This document shows, in pieces, positions 48,411-56,994 of a stretch of 64,000 nt of DNA. The position numbers were made by a program, and so were the translations under genes. The notes beneath the pieces are model-generated. The model saw only the letters and a list, made by a program, of their open reading frames with translations. It was not told the origin of the DNA and did not search any database. Source of the DNA: an uncultured cyanobacterium. GTDB lineage: Bacteria; Cyanobacteriota; Cyanobacteriia; PCC-6307; Cyanobiaceae. Each line of letters starts with the position of its first letter. Within the stretch, counting starts at the first letter, position 1. The stretch covers positions 1 through 64,000 of the forward strand of contig CAIQIA010000026.1 in assembly GCA_903871775.1 (NCBI GenBank). The letters are read 5' to 3'.

Positions 48411-49184
48411 TCATGGGGCCAGGGCCGCCTGGACCGTGGGGTTCGAGTACCAGCTGCTCGGCCCCTCGGTGACGGCGACAATGCCGAGCTCGGCCCGCAA
48501 CTCGTCGAGGTTGTCGGCCATGCGCTCCTCCCAGATCACCGGGAACAGCGGCTGGGCGGCCGCTGCAATCTCGAGGCCATGGCTGATCATGCGGAAGGTG
48601 TGGCTGGCGGTGCGCAGGCGTTCTTCATGGCTGCTGAGCAGGTGTTCGGGCATCTCGCTCTGGAACCAGCTCAGCAGCAGGCTGATCAGATCAAGGAAGC
48701 CCAGGCCCGGATGGTTGAACTGGCCCACGCTGATGCTGATCACACCGATCTCGCCGAAGCCGTCGAGGCTGAAGCCACTGAGGATGTGATGCAGATCATG
48801 GGTGGCATAGACGCGGTAGTTGATGTAATCGGCATCGGTTTCAAGATTCTGAAAGAACGACGGCTCCGGGAAGAAGTTGATGTCGTAGGCGAGGGCATCG
48901 AGCACGGTCACGTAGGTGTGACCCAGGCTCCCCCGCGGCAGGGCCCGCAGGGCCTCGACGTCGTAGGGACCGCTGAGGCGCCGCTCCCGGATCAGCGCCG
49001 CGCTGTCGGGCTCGCCCCCGAGGATCCGTTCGCAGAGGCGCATCGGCGCCGAATCCCGCAGGCGGTGGGCCACCAGAAAGGCATTGGCCGTCTCTTCGCC
49101 GGCCCCCGCCGCCAGATCGGCCAGTTCAAGAAAGTCGTTGAGGTGCTCCCGGGTGGCGATGCGGTCGAGATAGCGGAAACCCAC
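48411..49184 (-). CDS. COQ4 family protein
   Basis: A 257-residue homologue of COQ4. In eukaryotes and proteobacteria this family acts in ubiquinone synthesis (recent work assigns COQ4 an oxidative C1 decarboxylation of the quinone head group). The family metal motif HDxxH-x11-E is intact: His129, Asp130, His133 and Glu145 in ATHDLHHILSGFSLDGFGEIG. Also seen are YINYRVYA and EERLRTASHTFRMISHGLEIA. Cyanobacteria make plastoquinone and phylloquinone rather than ubiquinone, so its substrate here is open. The start is GTG 49184. It follows the FUSC exporter gene by 53 nt on the same strand, which suggests a functional link. Confidence 0.8.
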   Translation of the reverse strand: MGFRYLDRIATREHLNDFLELADLAAGAGEETANAFLVAHRLRDSAPMRLCERILGGEPDSAALIRERRLSGPYDVEALRALPRGSLGHTYVTVLDALAYDINFFPEPSFFQNLETDADYINYRVYATHDLHHILSGFSLDGFGEIGVISISVGQFNHPGLGFLDLISLLLSWFQSEMPEHLLSSHEERLRTASHTFRMISHGLEIAAAAQPLFPVIWEERMADNLDELRAELGIVAVTEGPSSWYSNPTVQAALAP

Positions 49185-49237
49185 GGCGGCGACGGCGGCG
49201 ACAGTCCCCGGGGTAGGCAGCGGCGATTAAGAGCCGA

Positions 49238-50368
49238 TCAAGGCCGCGGCGACGGGGCCAGCCCGGCCACGAGGGCCTCGAACTCGAGCCGCTGGCCCAG
49301 CCAGAGGGCCTCCTCGCGGGCACTGGGCAGCAGCCGCAGCAGTTCCCCCTCCAGCCCCCGGCCCTCGCGGCGGGCCTCGGCGGCCAGCAGCCGGAACCGC
49401 TGCAGAGCCGAGGTGGGGCTGAACAGCAGGCACACCAAAAGGGCCAGGCCGCAGCCCAGCAGGTAGTCGATCCAGCGGGTGGGGATGTACCAGTCGGCGA
49501 GGGCCTGGTAGCCGGCGAAGGTGACACCGCTCGAGATCAGCGCCGTGCGCAGGTGGGCCTGGAGCCCCACCAGCGGCAGCAGCGCCGCCGTACCGCCCAT
49601 CACCAGGGCCAGGGACACGCTGCTCACGCCGAAGATGTTGAACACCAGCCAGGGCATGACGATGCCCAGGGTCACACCCACCATGCGGTCGCGCACCCGC
49701 GCCATGGTGGCCCCCAGGCTTTCGTTGAGCAGGATCACCACCCCGAAGTAGACGTACTTGGGGTTGACGGCACCCAGCCCCTGGCCGACGGCCAGAGCGA
49801 GGGTGGAGGCGATCAGCTTGCGCCAGAAGAAGGGGTCCGACAGCCGCTGGCCGATGCTGCGGCCGGGGCCTGCCTCCGGCGCCTCGGCGGCCCCCGGCGG
49901 CGGGCCGTCACCGGGCAGGCGGAAGGCGGCGGGCAGCAGCACCCCCATCGCCAGCCCCAGCACCACCGCCAGCCACTGGTGCCAGGCCGACAGCCAGGTG
50001 CTGTTCGAGCCGAGCAGGGGCAGCACCGCCAGGATCGGCAGGATGCTGCGCACCATCGCCAGGCGATCGGGCAGCACCTGCGCCAGCAGCTGGGCGGCGA
50101 CGGTCACCACCGCAAACGCCCACACCAGGGGCGCCTCGAGCAGGGGCTTGAGCAGGGTGCCCAGCCCCAGGCCGAGCATCACCAGCACGGGCAGCACCAC
50201 AAACAGGGGGGCGGGCCAGCGGCCGAAATCAGGACGCACCACCAGGGCGGCGATGACGACGCCGTAGGCGGCCCCGGAGCCGAAGCCCAGGGCATGGGCC
50301 ATGCTCCAGACCAGGGCGGCGGCCAGGGCCACCACCAGCGGGTAGCGCAGGGCCGCCGGGGTGGTCAT
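49238..50368 (-). CDS. FUSC family membrane protein (aromatic acid exporter type)
   Basis: A 376-residue integral membrane protein of the fusaric acid resistance / aromatic acid exporter family. Two blocks of about six transmembrane helices are separated by a cytoplasmic stretch (about 145-180, Pro/Gly/Glu-rich: GDGPPPGAAEAPEAGPGR). The second block has FGVVILLNESLGATMARVRDRMVGVTLGIVMPWLVFNIFG, the most conserved FUSC part. A C-terminal soluble domain has RLLAAEARREGRGLEGELLRLL. The start is ATG 50368, overlapping the small membrane protein stop (ATGA). With the upstream HlyD it forms the inner-membrane part of an efflux system; the TolC gene lies just beyond, divergent. Confidence 0.88.
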   Translation of the reverse strand: MTTPAALRYPLVVALAAALVWSMAHALGFGSGAAYGVVIAALVVRPDFGRWPAPLFVVLPVLVMLGLGLGTLLKPLLEAPLVWAFAVVTVAAQLLAQVLPDRLAMVRSILPILAVLPLLGSNSTWLSAWHQWLAVVLGLAMGVLLPAAFRLPGDGPPPGAAEAPEAGPGRSIGQRLSDPFFWRKLIASTLALAVGQGLGAVNPKYVYFGVVILLNESLGATMARVRDRMVGVTLGIVMPWLVFNIFGVSSVSLALVMGGTAALLPLVGLQAHLRTALISSGVTFAGYQALADWYIPTRWIDYLLGCGLALLVCLLFSPTSALQRFRLLAAEARREGRGLEGELLRLLPSAREEALWLGQRLEFEALVAGLAPSPRP

Positions 50369-50550
50369 CGCTCGCGGGCCAAGGCCTGCAGCAGCCCCAC
50401 CAACAGGCTGATCAGCAGCAGCGCCAGCCAGAACCAGAGCCGCGGCGGTTCGGTGCGGGTGCAGAGCAGCAGCAGGCCGAGGCTGAGCCAGGGCCAGGGC
50501 TTCAGCCAGGGGGCCAGAAGCCGTCGCAGGGGGGCAGACAACCGGCTCAT
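50365..50550 (-). CDS. Small two-helix membrane protein of the exporter operon (AaeX-like)
   Basis: A 61-residue protein with two transmembrane segments (about 17-32 and 38-55, separated by CTRTEPPRLWF) and a basic N-terminus. Both ends overlap its neighbours by ATGA: the HlyD stop at the start and the FUSC start at the stop. The position and topology recall AaeX (DUF1656) of the E. coli aaeXAB aromatic acid efflux operon. Sequence similarity by eye is not strong, so the link rests on size, topology and operon position. Confidence 0.65.
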   Translation of the reverse strand: MSRLSAPLRRLLAPWLKPWPWLSLGLLLLCTRTEPPRLWFWLALLLISLLVGLLQALARER

Positions 50551-51788
50551 GGCCGCGACCCCGCAAGCCAGCGCCAGAAGGGGGCGGCATAGCTGAGCAG
50601 CGAACGCCGTTCAACCTCGGCGGAGGCCTCGAGGGGGAGCCGCGACGGCAGGGTCTGGCTGGGGCCATCGCCGCGGCTCCAGGCCAGGCCGCTGGGGGTG
50701 GCGGCGGTGCGCAGCTGCACCACACCCAGCCGCAGGGGGGCGCCGGCCCGGCCCGGCAGCTGGGAGGTGATGTCGCCGCCATCGCCGAAGGAGCGCTGGC
50801 GGGCCGTCGCCATCAGGTTGGCGGCCTCTTCGCTGCCGCCGGCCTGCGCGGCCACGTCGTCGAGGGTGACGCTGGCCGGCGACAGCCGCTGCAGGGTGCC
50901 CGTGAGGGTGCCGTAGCGCTGTTCGGCGCCGCCGTAGCTGTCGCGGCTGAGCAGCTGCGGATCCAGTTCGAGGCGATCCCCCGGCCGCAGGCGGCTGGCG
51001 TCGGCACTGGTGAAGAGCACCAGGGCCACCTGACCGCCGTCGTCGCCCGCCAGGGCCAGGCTGCCGAGGCGCTGGCCGGGCAGCACCGCCTGGCCGGGTT
51101 CGACTGCCAGGTCGAGGATGCGGCCGCTGGCGGGGCTGAAGACATCCTGGGAGAGCTCCTGGGCCAGCAGGGCCGCCCGCTGGGCGCGCAGCTCGGCGCC
51201 ACGGGCCTGCACCTCGGCCCGCTGGGCCTGCAGCTGGGCCCGCTGGCCATCGATGCTGGCGATGTCGGCCCGGTTGCGCAGAAACAGGTCCTGGGCGCCC
51301 ACCCACAGGGGGCTGTACCGGGCGATCACATCGTCCTTGCGCAGGTCTTCGAGGGCGCGCAGCTGCCGTTCGACCGGCTGGTTGGTGGTGCTGAGCTCAC
51401 CGCGGCGGACCTGCAGGGCCTGGTCCTGCACGGCAAAGGCCTGCAGCTGGGTGTTGAGGCCATCCATCTGGCGTTCGAGGGCCTGCAGCCGGGCCTGGGT
51501 CACCCGCGGGTCGGGGGCGATGGCACCACCGCCCTCGGCGGCCTGGCCGACGCGGTTGAGGGTGAGCAGCAGCTGGCCCTGGTTCACCGCCGTGCCGACC
51601 TCCACCTTGATGTCCTGCACCTGGCCGGGGCCGCGGGCGTAGAAGGCGCGGCGGCTTTCGGGGGCCGTGAGCAGGCCGCTGCCGCGCACCTTGACCGGAA
51701 TCGACGGGGTGGCCGCCCAGACGGCAGTGAGACCGGCGACGAGTGCCACCGGCGTCAGCCGCCACAGCCGCTCCAGCGCATGCTCCAA
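50547..51788 (-). CDS. HlyD-type periplasmic adaptor protein
   Basis: A 413-residue membrane-fusion protein. It has an N-terminal transmembrane anchor (about 10-28), a lipoyl/barrel domain (IPVKVRGSGLLTAPESRRAFYARGPGQV, then VEVGTAVNQGQLLLTLN) and a long coiled coil about 95-215 (Gln/Arg/Ala-rich). The second lipoyl half follows (VFSPASGRILDLAVEPGQAVLPGQRLGSLAL) with a beta-barrel. The N-terminal style resembles the HlyD proteins of NHLP peptide export systems, but no ABC transporter or peptide precursor is present, only FUSC. The start is TTG 51788. It is the first gene of the leftward operon HlyD, small membrane protein, FUSC, COQ4. Confidence 0.85.
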   Translation of the reverse strand: MEHALERLWRLTPVALVAGLTAVWAATPSIPVKVRGSGLLTAPESRRAFYARGPGQVQDIKVEVGTAVNQGQLLLTLNRVGQAAEGGGAIAPDPRVTQARLQALERQMDGLNTQLQAFAVQDQALQVRRGELSTTNQPVERQLRALEDLRKDDVIARYSPLWVGAQDLFLRNRADIASIDGQRAQLQAQRAEVQARGAELRAQRAALLAQELSQDVFSPASGRILDLAVEPGQAVLPGQRLGSLALAGDDGGQVALVLFTSADASRLRPGDRLELDPQLLSRDSYGGAEQRYGTLTGTLQRLSPASVTLDDVAAQAGGSEEAANLMATARQRSFGDGGDITSQLPGRAGAPLRLGVVQLRTAATPSGLAWSRGDGPSQTLPSRLPLEASAEVERRSLLSYAAPFWRWLAGSRP

Positions 51789-51870
51789 CCCAAGGCCCAG
51801 GCTGGCCAGACCCTAGCCGCCGTCATGGCTGGGTCACCTAAGGTCCTGGCCACTCCGCCGCCCGCTCCCC

Positions 51871-53301
51871 GTGCGCCTCGCCCGCTGCAGCCTGACCCTG
51901 GCGGCCGTGCTGCTGGCGGCGGGGGCCGGCCGGGCGGCGCCCTGGACCCTGGCCGAGGTGCTGGAGCGCGGTCTGCCGGCTTCGCCGGGGCTGGAACGGG
52001 CCCGGCGCGACGTGGCCCGAAGCGAGGCGGCCGTTGACTTCAGCCGCAGCCTGCGATTGCCGCGGCTTGATCTGGTGGGCAGCGCCAGCGGCACCCAGGT
52101 GGGCACCTCGATCGGGGTGATCAGCAACCTGCCCACCATCGGCGACCTGAGCTTCGGGCTCAACCAGCAGGGCTATGCCGTGCTGCAAAGCCTCTTCGCT
52201 GGCACCGGGGTGGTGCTGAGCGCGAACCTGCTGCCCATCGGTGAAGGCTGGCAGCTGGCGGCGGCGGGGAGCGCCCGCCAAGCGGCGCAGCAGCAGCTGG
52301 GCGAAAGCGAACGGCAGGTGCGCTGGGACCTCGAGAGTAGCTACCGAGACCTGCAGCTGCGCCAGGCCCTGGTGCCGGTGTGGGAGACGGCGCTGGAGGG
52401 ATCGACGGCGCTGGAACGGGATGTGCGCCAGATCCATGCCCGCGGCCTGGCCGCCCGGATTGATGTGATGCGGGTCGCGGCCCTGCGGGCGGGGGATCGG
52501 CAGGGGCTGGTGACGGCCCAGGCCCAGCGGGCGGCGGCCCAGGGGCGACTGGCGGCGCTGCTGGGCCTGCCCGGCGATGACCTGCCGGTGGCGGCCGACC
52601 CGATCCGCAGCCGCCCGGACCCCTGGCCCCTCGACCTGGAGGCCACCGTGCGGCAGGCCCTCGACGGTCGGCCCCTGCTGGAGGCCCTGACGCTGCAGCA
52701 GCGGGCCAGCCGCCAAAGGGCCCAGGCGGCCCGCTCGGCCCTGCTGCCCAGCCTGTCGCTGCTGGCCGGGGCCGGCATCAACACCAACACGATCGATGTG
52801 CCGGTGCTGCAGGCCTCCGGCCAGGTGCAGGGGCCCGGCCCACGCAACCTGACCCTGCCCTCGGTCGAGACCCCGGGCAGCCTGCGGGGCAACTTCTACG
52901 ACTGGGGTGCCCTGTTGCAGCTGCGCCAGCCCCTGTACGACGGGGGCCGGGCCGCTTCGGGCGCCGCCCTGGCGGATCGGGACGCGGCGATGCTGGAGGC
53001 CGATGCCGACGTGGCCCGCCAGCGCATCCGCATGACGGTGGTGGAGGCCTGGCAGCAGCTGCAGGCCTCGCCCGAACGGATCGCCGCCGCCCGCGAAGCG
53101 GTGGCGGCCGGGGAACGGGCCCTGCGGGATGCGCGCCTCCGTTACCTGGCCCAGATCGAACCGCTCACCGAAGTATTGCTGGTGCAACGGGACCTGCAGG
53201 TGGCCCGGGCGGCGCTGCTGCTGGCCGAGAGCGACCAGGCCCAGGGGAGGGCGCTGCTGCGGCGCGAAACGGGTCAGGGGGACGCGGAGGCCACCCCCTG
53301 A
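51871..53301 (+). CDS. TolC-like outer-membrane efflux protein
   Basis: A 476-residue outer-membrane factor. The signal peptide is about 1-22. The two TolC halves each have a long helical hairpin and strand pair. The first half has TLAEVLERGLPASPGLERARRDVARSEA, and its strand contains DLSFGLNQQG. The second begins after the break at about 240 with LEATVRQALDGRPLLEALTLQQRASRQ and contains LLQLRQPLYDGGRAASGA. The final helix is RDLQVARAALLLAESDQAQGRALL. It is divergent from the HlyD-FUSC operon across an 82-nt gap and is presumably its outer-membrane channel. The start is GTG 51871. Its last 28 nt overlap the convergent DoxX gene. Confidence 0.9.
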   Translation: MRLARCSLTLAAVLLAAGAGRAAPWTLAEVLERGLPASPGLERARRDVARSEAAVDFSRSLRLPRLDLVGSASGTQVGTSIGVISNLPTIGDLSFGLNQQGYAVLQSLFAGTGVVLSANLLPIGEGWQLAAAGSARQAAQQQLGESERQVRWDLESSYRDLQLRQALVPVWETALEGSTALERDVRQIHARGLAARIDVMRVAALRAGDRQGLVTAQAQRAAAQGRLAALLGLPGDDLPVAADPIRSRPDPWPLDLEATVRQALDGRPLLEALTLQQRASRQRAQAARSALLPSLSLLAGAGINTNTIDVPVLQASGQVQGPGPRNLTLPSVETPGSLRGNFYDWGALLQLRQPLYDGGRAASGAALADRDAAMLEADADVARQRIRMTVVEAWQQLQASPERIAAAREAVAAGERALRDARLRYLAQIEPLTEVLLVQRDLQVARAALLLAESDQAQGRALLRRETGQGDAEATP

Positions 53302-53882
53302 CGCACCGCAGACAGCGGAACGCGCGTCGAGAGCATGCCGGCATCAAACGAGAAACGACCGGGGCCGAGCAGCAGAAGGGCCAGGCTGCCACCGAGGTAG
53401 AGGGCCACCAGCTCAAGCACGTAGATGTTGAGTCCTGCGGTAAGGATGTGCTGGTAGGCGGCCACCGTCATGGTGCCGGCAAGGGCAAGGGCGCCGAGGG
53501 GCGTGAGCAGGCCGAGGATCAACAGCCAGCTGCCGATCAGTTCTGAAAATCCCGCCAGGTAGGCAAAGACGAGGGGGAACGGCAGATGCAGCGAAGCCAC
53601 ATAGGTGTCGGCGAACTGCTGCGGATCGGCCAGCTTCTCCTGGCCGTGGTGAATCATCAGAATGCCGATGCTGAGGCGCAGCAGCAGCAGGCCCACCGAG
53701 GCGATGGGCCCCTGGCCGAGCACGTAGGTCTCGAGCCGACGCTGCAGCCACTGGGGAAACGGCGATGACAGCAGCGGCTCTGGGGTCGCGGGGGCGGTCT
53801 CGCCACTGAGGGAAAGGAACCAGAGGGCGAAACAGGCGGCGGCGAAGCCGCTGAAGAGCTCAACAACAAGGGTGGTGGACAT
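53274..53882 (-). CDS. DoxX family membrane protein
   Basis: A 202-residue integral membrane protein. An N-terminal transmembrane segment (VVELFSGFAAACFALWFLSL) is followed by a linker and the DoxX domain (about 62-185) with four helices: SVGLLLLRLSIGILMIHHGQEKLADP, FAYLAGFSELIGSWLLILGLLTPLGALALAG, MTVAAYQHI, and LELVALYLGGSLALLLLGPGRFSFD. The HHGxxK...SELIG pattern is typical. DoxX proteins are linked to quinone or sulphur oxidation and redox stress, but the function is not fixed. ATG 53882 is chosen over the longer frame that runs into the pterin dehydratase gene. It has a small AT-rich upstream region (about 53915-53940). Confidence 0.85.
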   Translation of the reverse strand: MSTTLVVELFSGFAAACFALWFLSLSGETAPATPEPLLSSPFPQWLQRRLETYVLGQGPIASVGLLLLRLSIGILMIHHGQEKLADPQQFADTYVASLHLPFPLVFAYLAGFSELIGSWLLILGLLTPLGALALAGTMTVAAYQHILTAGLNIYVLELVALYLGGSLALLLLGPGRFSFDAGMLSTRVPLSAVRQGVASASP

Positions 53883-53955
53883 GCCCGAGACGGCTGCGTG
53901 GGCAGAGTCTGGCAATAAGGATGAAGAATCGTGAAGCCATCCTGAGGACGGCGGC

Positions 53956-54240
53956 TCAGGCCAGGGCGTCGATGCGTTCAGCCAGTTGCAGGTCGAGGGT
54001 CGAAAGACCGCCGAGGTCGTGGGTCTCGAGGGCGATGCTGACCCGGTTCCAGACGTTGCTCCAGTCGGGGTGGTGGCCGAGGGCCTCGGCGGCCAGCGCC
54101 ACCCGGGCCATGAAGCCGAAGGCCTCTGAGAAGTCAGCGAAACGCAGATCACGGCAGAGCCTGCCGTCCTGGAGGCGCCAGGCCGGCAGGCGTTGGGGCA
54201 GCTCGGCGATCTGGGCCGGGTCAAGCAGGGTCGCGGCCAT
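53956..54240 (-). CDS. phhB: Pterin-4a-carbinolamine dehydratase
   Basis: A 94-residue protein with the family signature: WRLQDGRLCRDLRFADFSEAFGFM, then the catalytic segment EALGHHPDWSNVWNRVSIALETHDLGG. It carries both catalytic histidines (HHPDW) and the later THD. It dehydrates pterin-4a-carbinolamine formed by aromatic amino acid hydroxylases. In bacteria without them it may act with molybdopterin or folate-related pterins. The start is ATG 54240 (MAATLLDP); the longer open frame upstream overlaps the next gene and is not protein-like. No hydroxylase gene is seen nearby. Confidence 0.9.
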   Translation of the reverse strand: MAATLLDPAQIAELPQRLPAWRLQDGRLCRDLRFADFSEAFGFMARVALAAEALGHHPDWSNVWNRVSIALETHDLGGLSTLDLQLAERIDALA

Positions 54241-54299
54241 GGCAGGGGAATGGCAGGCCCCGGTTCTAGCCAGGGCCGCGCCAGGCCGAGGCCTGGGGG

Positions 54300-54818
54300 T
54301 CAGAGCCCGAAGAGGGAGAGGGGACCCCGACCCTGGGCCAGGGGGCAACCCATCTGGGTGCCCAGCAGGGTGCCGAGGGGCACGGCCCAGCTGCGGCCGT
54401 CCTTGCGGGAGGCCATGTAACCGATGCCGCCACCGGCCAGGCCGCCGATCAGACGGCCGGCATTGCAGCGCCGGGCCAGGGCTTCGGGCGAGGGGGCCTG
54501 GGCGACGGGGGCCTGCTGGGGGTCCACCTCCGTGGGGGCGGGGGCCGGCAGGGGGGCGGGCAGCTGGGCGATCACCCGCGGCGGCAGGGGGGCCGGCTGC
54601 CAGCTGCGGGGGGGCAGGGGGTAGTCGGCCGAGATCTGATCAACGGGCACCAGCACGTAACGGGGTGGGGTCGCCGGCTGGGGAGCGGCCTGGGGCGCCG
54701 CGGGCTTGACCGTGACCGGGCCGGCCTGGACGGGCTCGAGCAGGGCGGTGGCGGTGACGAGGGCGAGGCTGCCGGCGAGGGAAGCCGAGAGGCCGGTGGA
54801 GAGGGAGCGGAGATTCAT
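54300..54818 (-). CDS. Secreted proline-rich protein with glycine-zipper C-terminus
   Basis: A 172-residue protein with a signal peptide about 1-32. A Pro/Ala/Gln-rich middle of about 85 residues follows (repeated PAP, QPA; includes YVLVPVDQISADYPLPPRSW). The C-terminal glycine zipper (about 118-160) has RRCNAGRLIGGLAGGGIGYMASRKDGRSW then PLGTLLGTQMGC. Two cysteines flank the zipper. This architecture resembles the 17-kDa surface antigen (glycine zipper 2TM) type and suggests an outer-membrane or envelope protein, function unknown. The start is ATG 54818. A 125-nt AT-richer region upstream holds a near-repeated CTGTCACA motif. Confidence 0.7.
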   Translation of the reverse strand: MNLRSLSTGLSASLAGSLALVTATALLEPVQAGPVTVKPAAPQAAPQPATPPRYVLVPVDQISADYPLPPRSWQPAPLPPRVIAQLPAPLPAPAPTEVDPQQAPVAQAPSPEALARRCNAGRLIGGLAGGGIGYMASRKDGRSWAVPLGTLLGTQMGCPLAQGRGPLSLFGL

Positions 54819-54943
54819 GGGTGAGGAGTGGTGAAGCTCACGGGCTCACTGTCCCGCCGGCGGATGACCGATCTGCAACCGCCAGACCCGCGAACCGCAA
54901 CACCCTGCAACCACTGTCACACCGCTGTCACATCTTCTGTCCA

Positions 54944-56491
54944 CTACTGGCACAACAGGGCCTCGACCTTGGCGCGCAGGTAGACCAGGAAGGGTTCGGC
55001 GCTCAGGGGCCGCCCCGTGACGCGCTCGACGAGCTGCTCACTGTTGACCGAGCGGCCCAGGGGCCAGACGGTGCTGGCCAGCCAGCTCTGCAAGTGGGCC
55101 TCGTCGCCGGCGGCGACGTGGGTCTGGATCGGCCCGTGGTCGTGCTCGAAGCGTTCCGACAGCTGGGCGCTGATCAGGTGACCGAGGGCATAGGAAGGGA
55201 AGTAGCCCAGCAGCCCCTCGGCCCAGTGGATGTCCTGCAGGCAGCCGTCGCTGTCTGATGGCGGCCGCAGGCCCAGCAGCGCCTCCATGCGGTTGTTCCA
55301 CTGCTCGGGCAGCTCGGCCACCGGCAGGTCGTGCTCGAGCAGGGCCAGCTCGAGCTCGTAGCGCAGCACGATGTGCAGGCAGTAGCTGAGTTCGTCGGCC
55401 TCGACGCGGATCAGCCCCGGCCGCAGGGGATTGAGGGACCGCCAGAAGACCGGGGCGCCCCCCCAGGGGTCTGAACCCAGGGCGCTGCAGAAGCGCGGAT
55501 GCCAGCGGTCGGCGAAGGCGCGGCTGCGGGTCACGCGGCATTCCCAGAACAGCGACTGGGATTCGTGCACCCCCATCGAGGTGGCCTCCCCCAGGGGCCA
55601 GGGGAACCAGTGGTCATCACCGCGGGGCAGGCCCTGTTCGTACAGCGAATGGCCCCATTCGTGGGCGGTGGCCAGAAAGGCCGAAAACGGCTGGCCCGGC
55701 ACCACGCGGGTGGTGATCCGGAAGTCGGCGGGGCCGACGGTGCACGAGAAAGGATGTGCCGAACGGGCGCGCTGGCAGTGGCTGGGGTTGTAGCCCCAGC
55801 TGTCGAGCAGCTCGCTGCAGAGCTGCTCCTGGAGGGCTTCGGGCAGGTCGGCCGCGGCGGGCGGCGGGCTGTCGCTGGCGGCCACCCGATCCAGCAGACC
55901 CGGCAGCTCGGCCTTGAGCGGCGCGAACAGGGCATCGAGGCGGGCCTTGCTGATGTCGGGCTCGAAGGGCTGGGCCAGCACCTCCCAGGGGCTGCGCTCC
56001 ACCGGTTCGGCACGTGCCAGCTGGCTGGCCTGGATCCGCCGCAGCCGCAGCAGCTCCTCGAGGGCCGGCGCGAACGTGCCGAAGTCATTGCGGCGGCGGG
56101 CGTCCTGCCAGACGGCATTCCCGCGCGACTGGGCGCGGGCGAGGGCTGCCACCAGGGCCGGATCGAGGGCCCGCTGGCGTTCGAGCTCAAGCCGCAGCAA
56201 ACGCAGATTGCTGCGCTGCTCAGGGGTTGCGTCAGCGTCGAGGTCAGCCTCGGCCGCCATCACCAGCTCGGCGTAGGCCGGGCTGCTCTGGCGTTCGTGC
56301 AGCTGACCCGCCAGCAGCGCCAGCTGCTCACCGCGCCAGGCGGCACCGGCGGCCGGCATGACGGTGTTCTGGTCGAAATACAGCGCGCTGCTGATCGAGC
56401 CCAGCAGGCGGGTCTGGTGCAGATGCTGCTGAAGCCGGGACAGGGCGGAACCCGCGGCAGGCATGGGGGGCAGGGCCGGTGGAGCCAGCAT
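54944..56491 (-). CDS. Carboxypeptidase M32 (Taq type)
   Basis: A zinc carboxypeptidase removing single C-terminal residues from peptides, cytoplasmic. The 515-residue all-helical protein has the zinc motif HEWGH at 277-281 (in ATAHEWGHSLYEQG; the HExxH is complete), HESQSLFWE at 309-317 (with the third zinc-ligand Glu), and VEADELSYCLHIVLRYELE, all standard for M32. The start is ATG 56491; ATG 56464 is a second in-frame choice. It is preceded by a 106-nt gap and followed by the glycine-zipper gene. It looks like a housekeeping peptide-degradation enzyme. Confidence 0.94.
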   Translation of the reverse strand: MLAPPALPPMPAAGSALSRLQQHLHQTRLLGSISSALYFDQNTVMPAAGAAWRGEQLALLAGQLHERQSSPAYAELVMAAEADLDADATPEQRSNLRLLRLELERQRALDPALVAALARAQSRGNAVWQDARRRNDFGTFAPALEELLRLRRIQASQLARAEPVERSPWEVLAQPFEPDISKARLDALFAPLKAELPGLLDRVAASDSPPPAAADLPEALQEQLCSELLDSWGYNPSHCQRARSAHPFSCTVGPADFRITTRVVPGQPFSAFLATAHEWGHSLYEQGLPRGDDHWFPWPLGEATSMGVHESQSLFWECRVTRSRAFADRWHPRFCSALGSDPWGGAPVFWRSLNPLRPGLIRVEADELSYCLHIVLRYELELALLEHDLPVAELPEQWNNRMEALLGLRPPSDSDGCLQDIHWAEGLLGYFPSYALGHLISAQLSERFEHDHGPIQTHVAAGDEAHLQSWLASTVWPLGRSVNSEQLVERVTGRPLSAEPFLVYLRAKVEALLCQ

Positions 56492-56597
56492 GACGCCCTC
56501 AGGCGGGGGGAGGGGTGCCTGTCGATGCCCTGCTGCGGCTCAGGACGCAGCGCCGTCCCCTGCAGGGTGCCGGCTCAGGAGGCCAGCTACGGCCGGC

Positions 56598-56816
56598 TCA
56601 GCGCGCCGGCGCGGGGCGGTTGAACTGCCAGTAGGCCAGGGCACCGCCGGCCAGGGAGAGGAACACCAGCGTCTGCAGCAGCAGCAGGGTGAAGCCCAGG
56701 GCCGAGAAGGCAACAATGCGGATGCGGGCCTTGATCAGCAGGGCGAGCAGCAGCAGCACTGTGGCCTGCAGGCCGGCGATGCGGGCCGCTGAAAACAGGG
56801 GGCAGGGCAGCAGCAT
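56598..56816 (-). CDS. Small two-helix membrane protein
   Basis: A 72-residue protein starting MLLPCPLF (ATG 56816). Two hydrophobic stretches, AGLQATVLLLLALLIKARI and FSALGFTLLLLQTLVFLSLAGGALAYWQF, end in a short basic tail. No family is recognised. A longer open frame to 57041 exists but adds arginine-rich, shadow-like sequence. It would lie 106 nt upstream of the M32 gene on the same strand. Support is the membrane pattern only, so it is modest. Confidence 0.45.
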   Translation of the reverse strand: MLLPCPLFSAARIAGLQATVLLLLALLIKARIRIVAFSALGFTLLLLQTLVFLSLAGGALAYWQFNRPAPAR

Positions 56817-56994
56817 GGGGCAGCCGGTCGACAACGCCTGCATCCTGGCGGGAACCCAAGGGCCAGCGACGACGCACCGAACAGCCCAGCCCTCGGCCCC
56901 AGGCCGAAGCGTGGCACGGGTGCTGCCTTGTCCAGACCATGCCATCGGGATCCACGCAGCCGCAAGGTCCTGCGGCCCGTGGTGAAGGCCAGAC

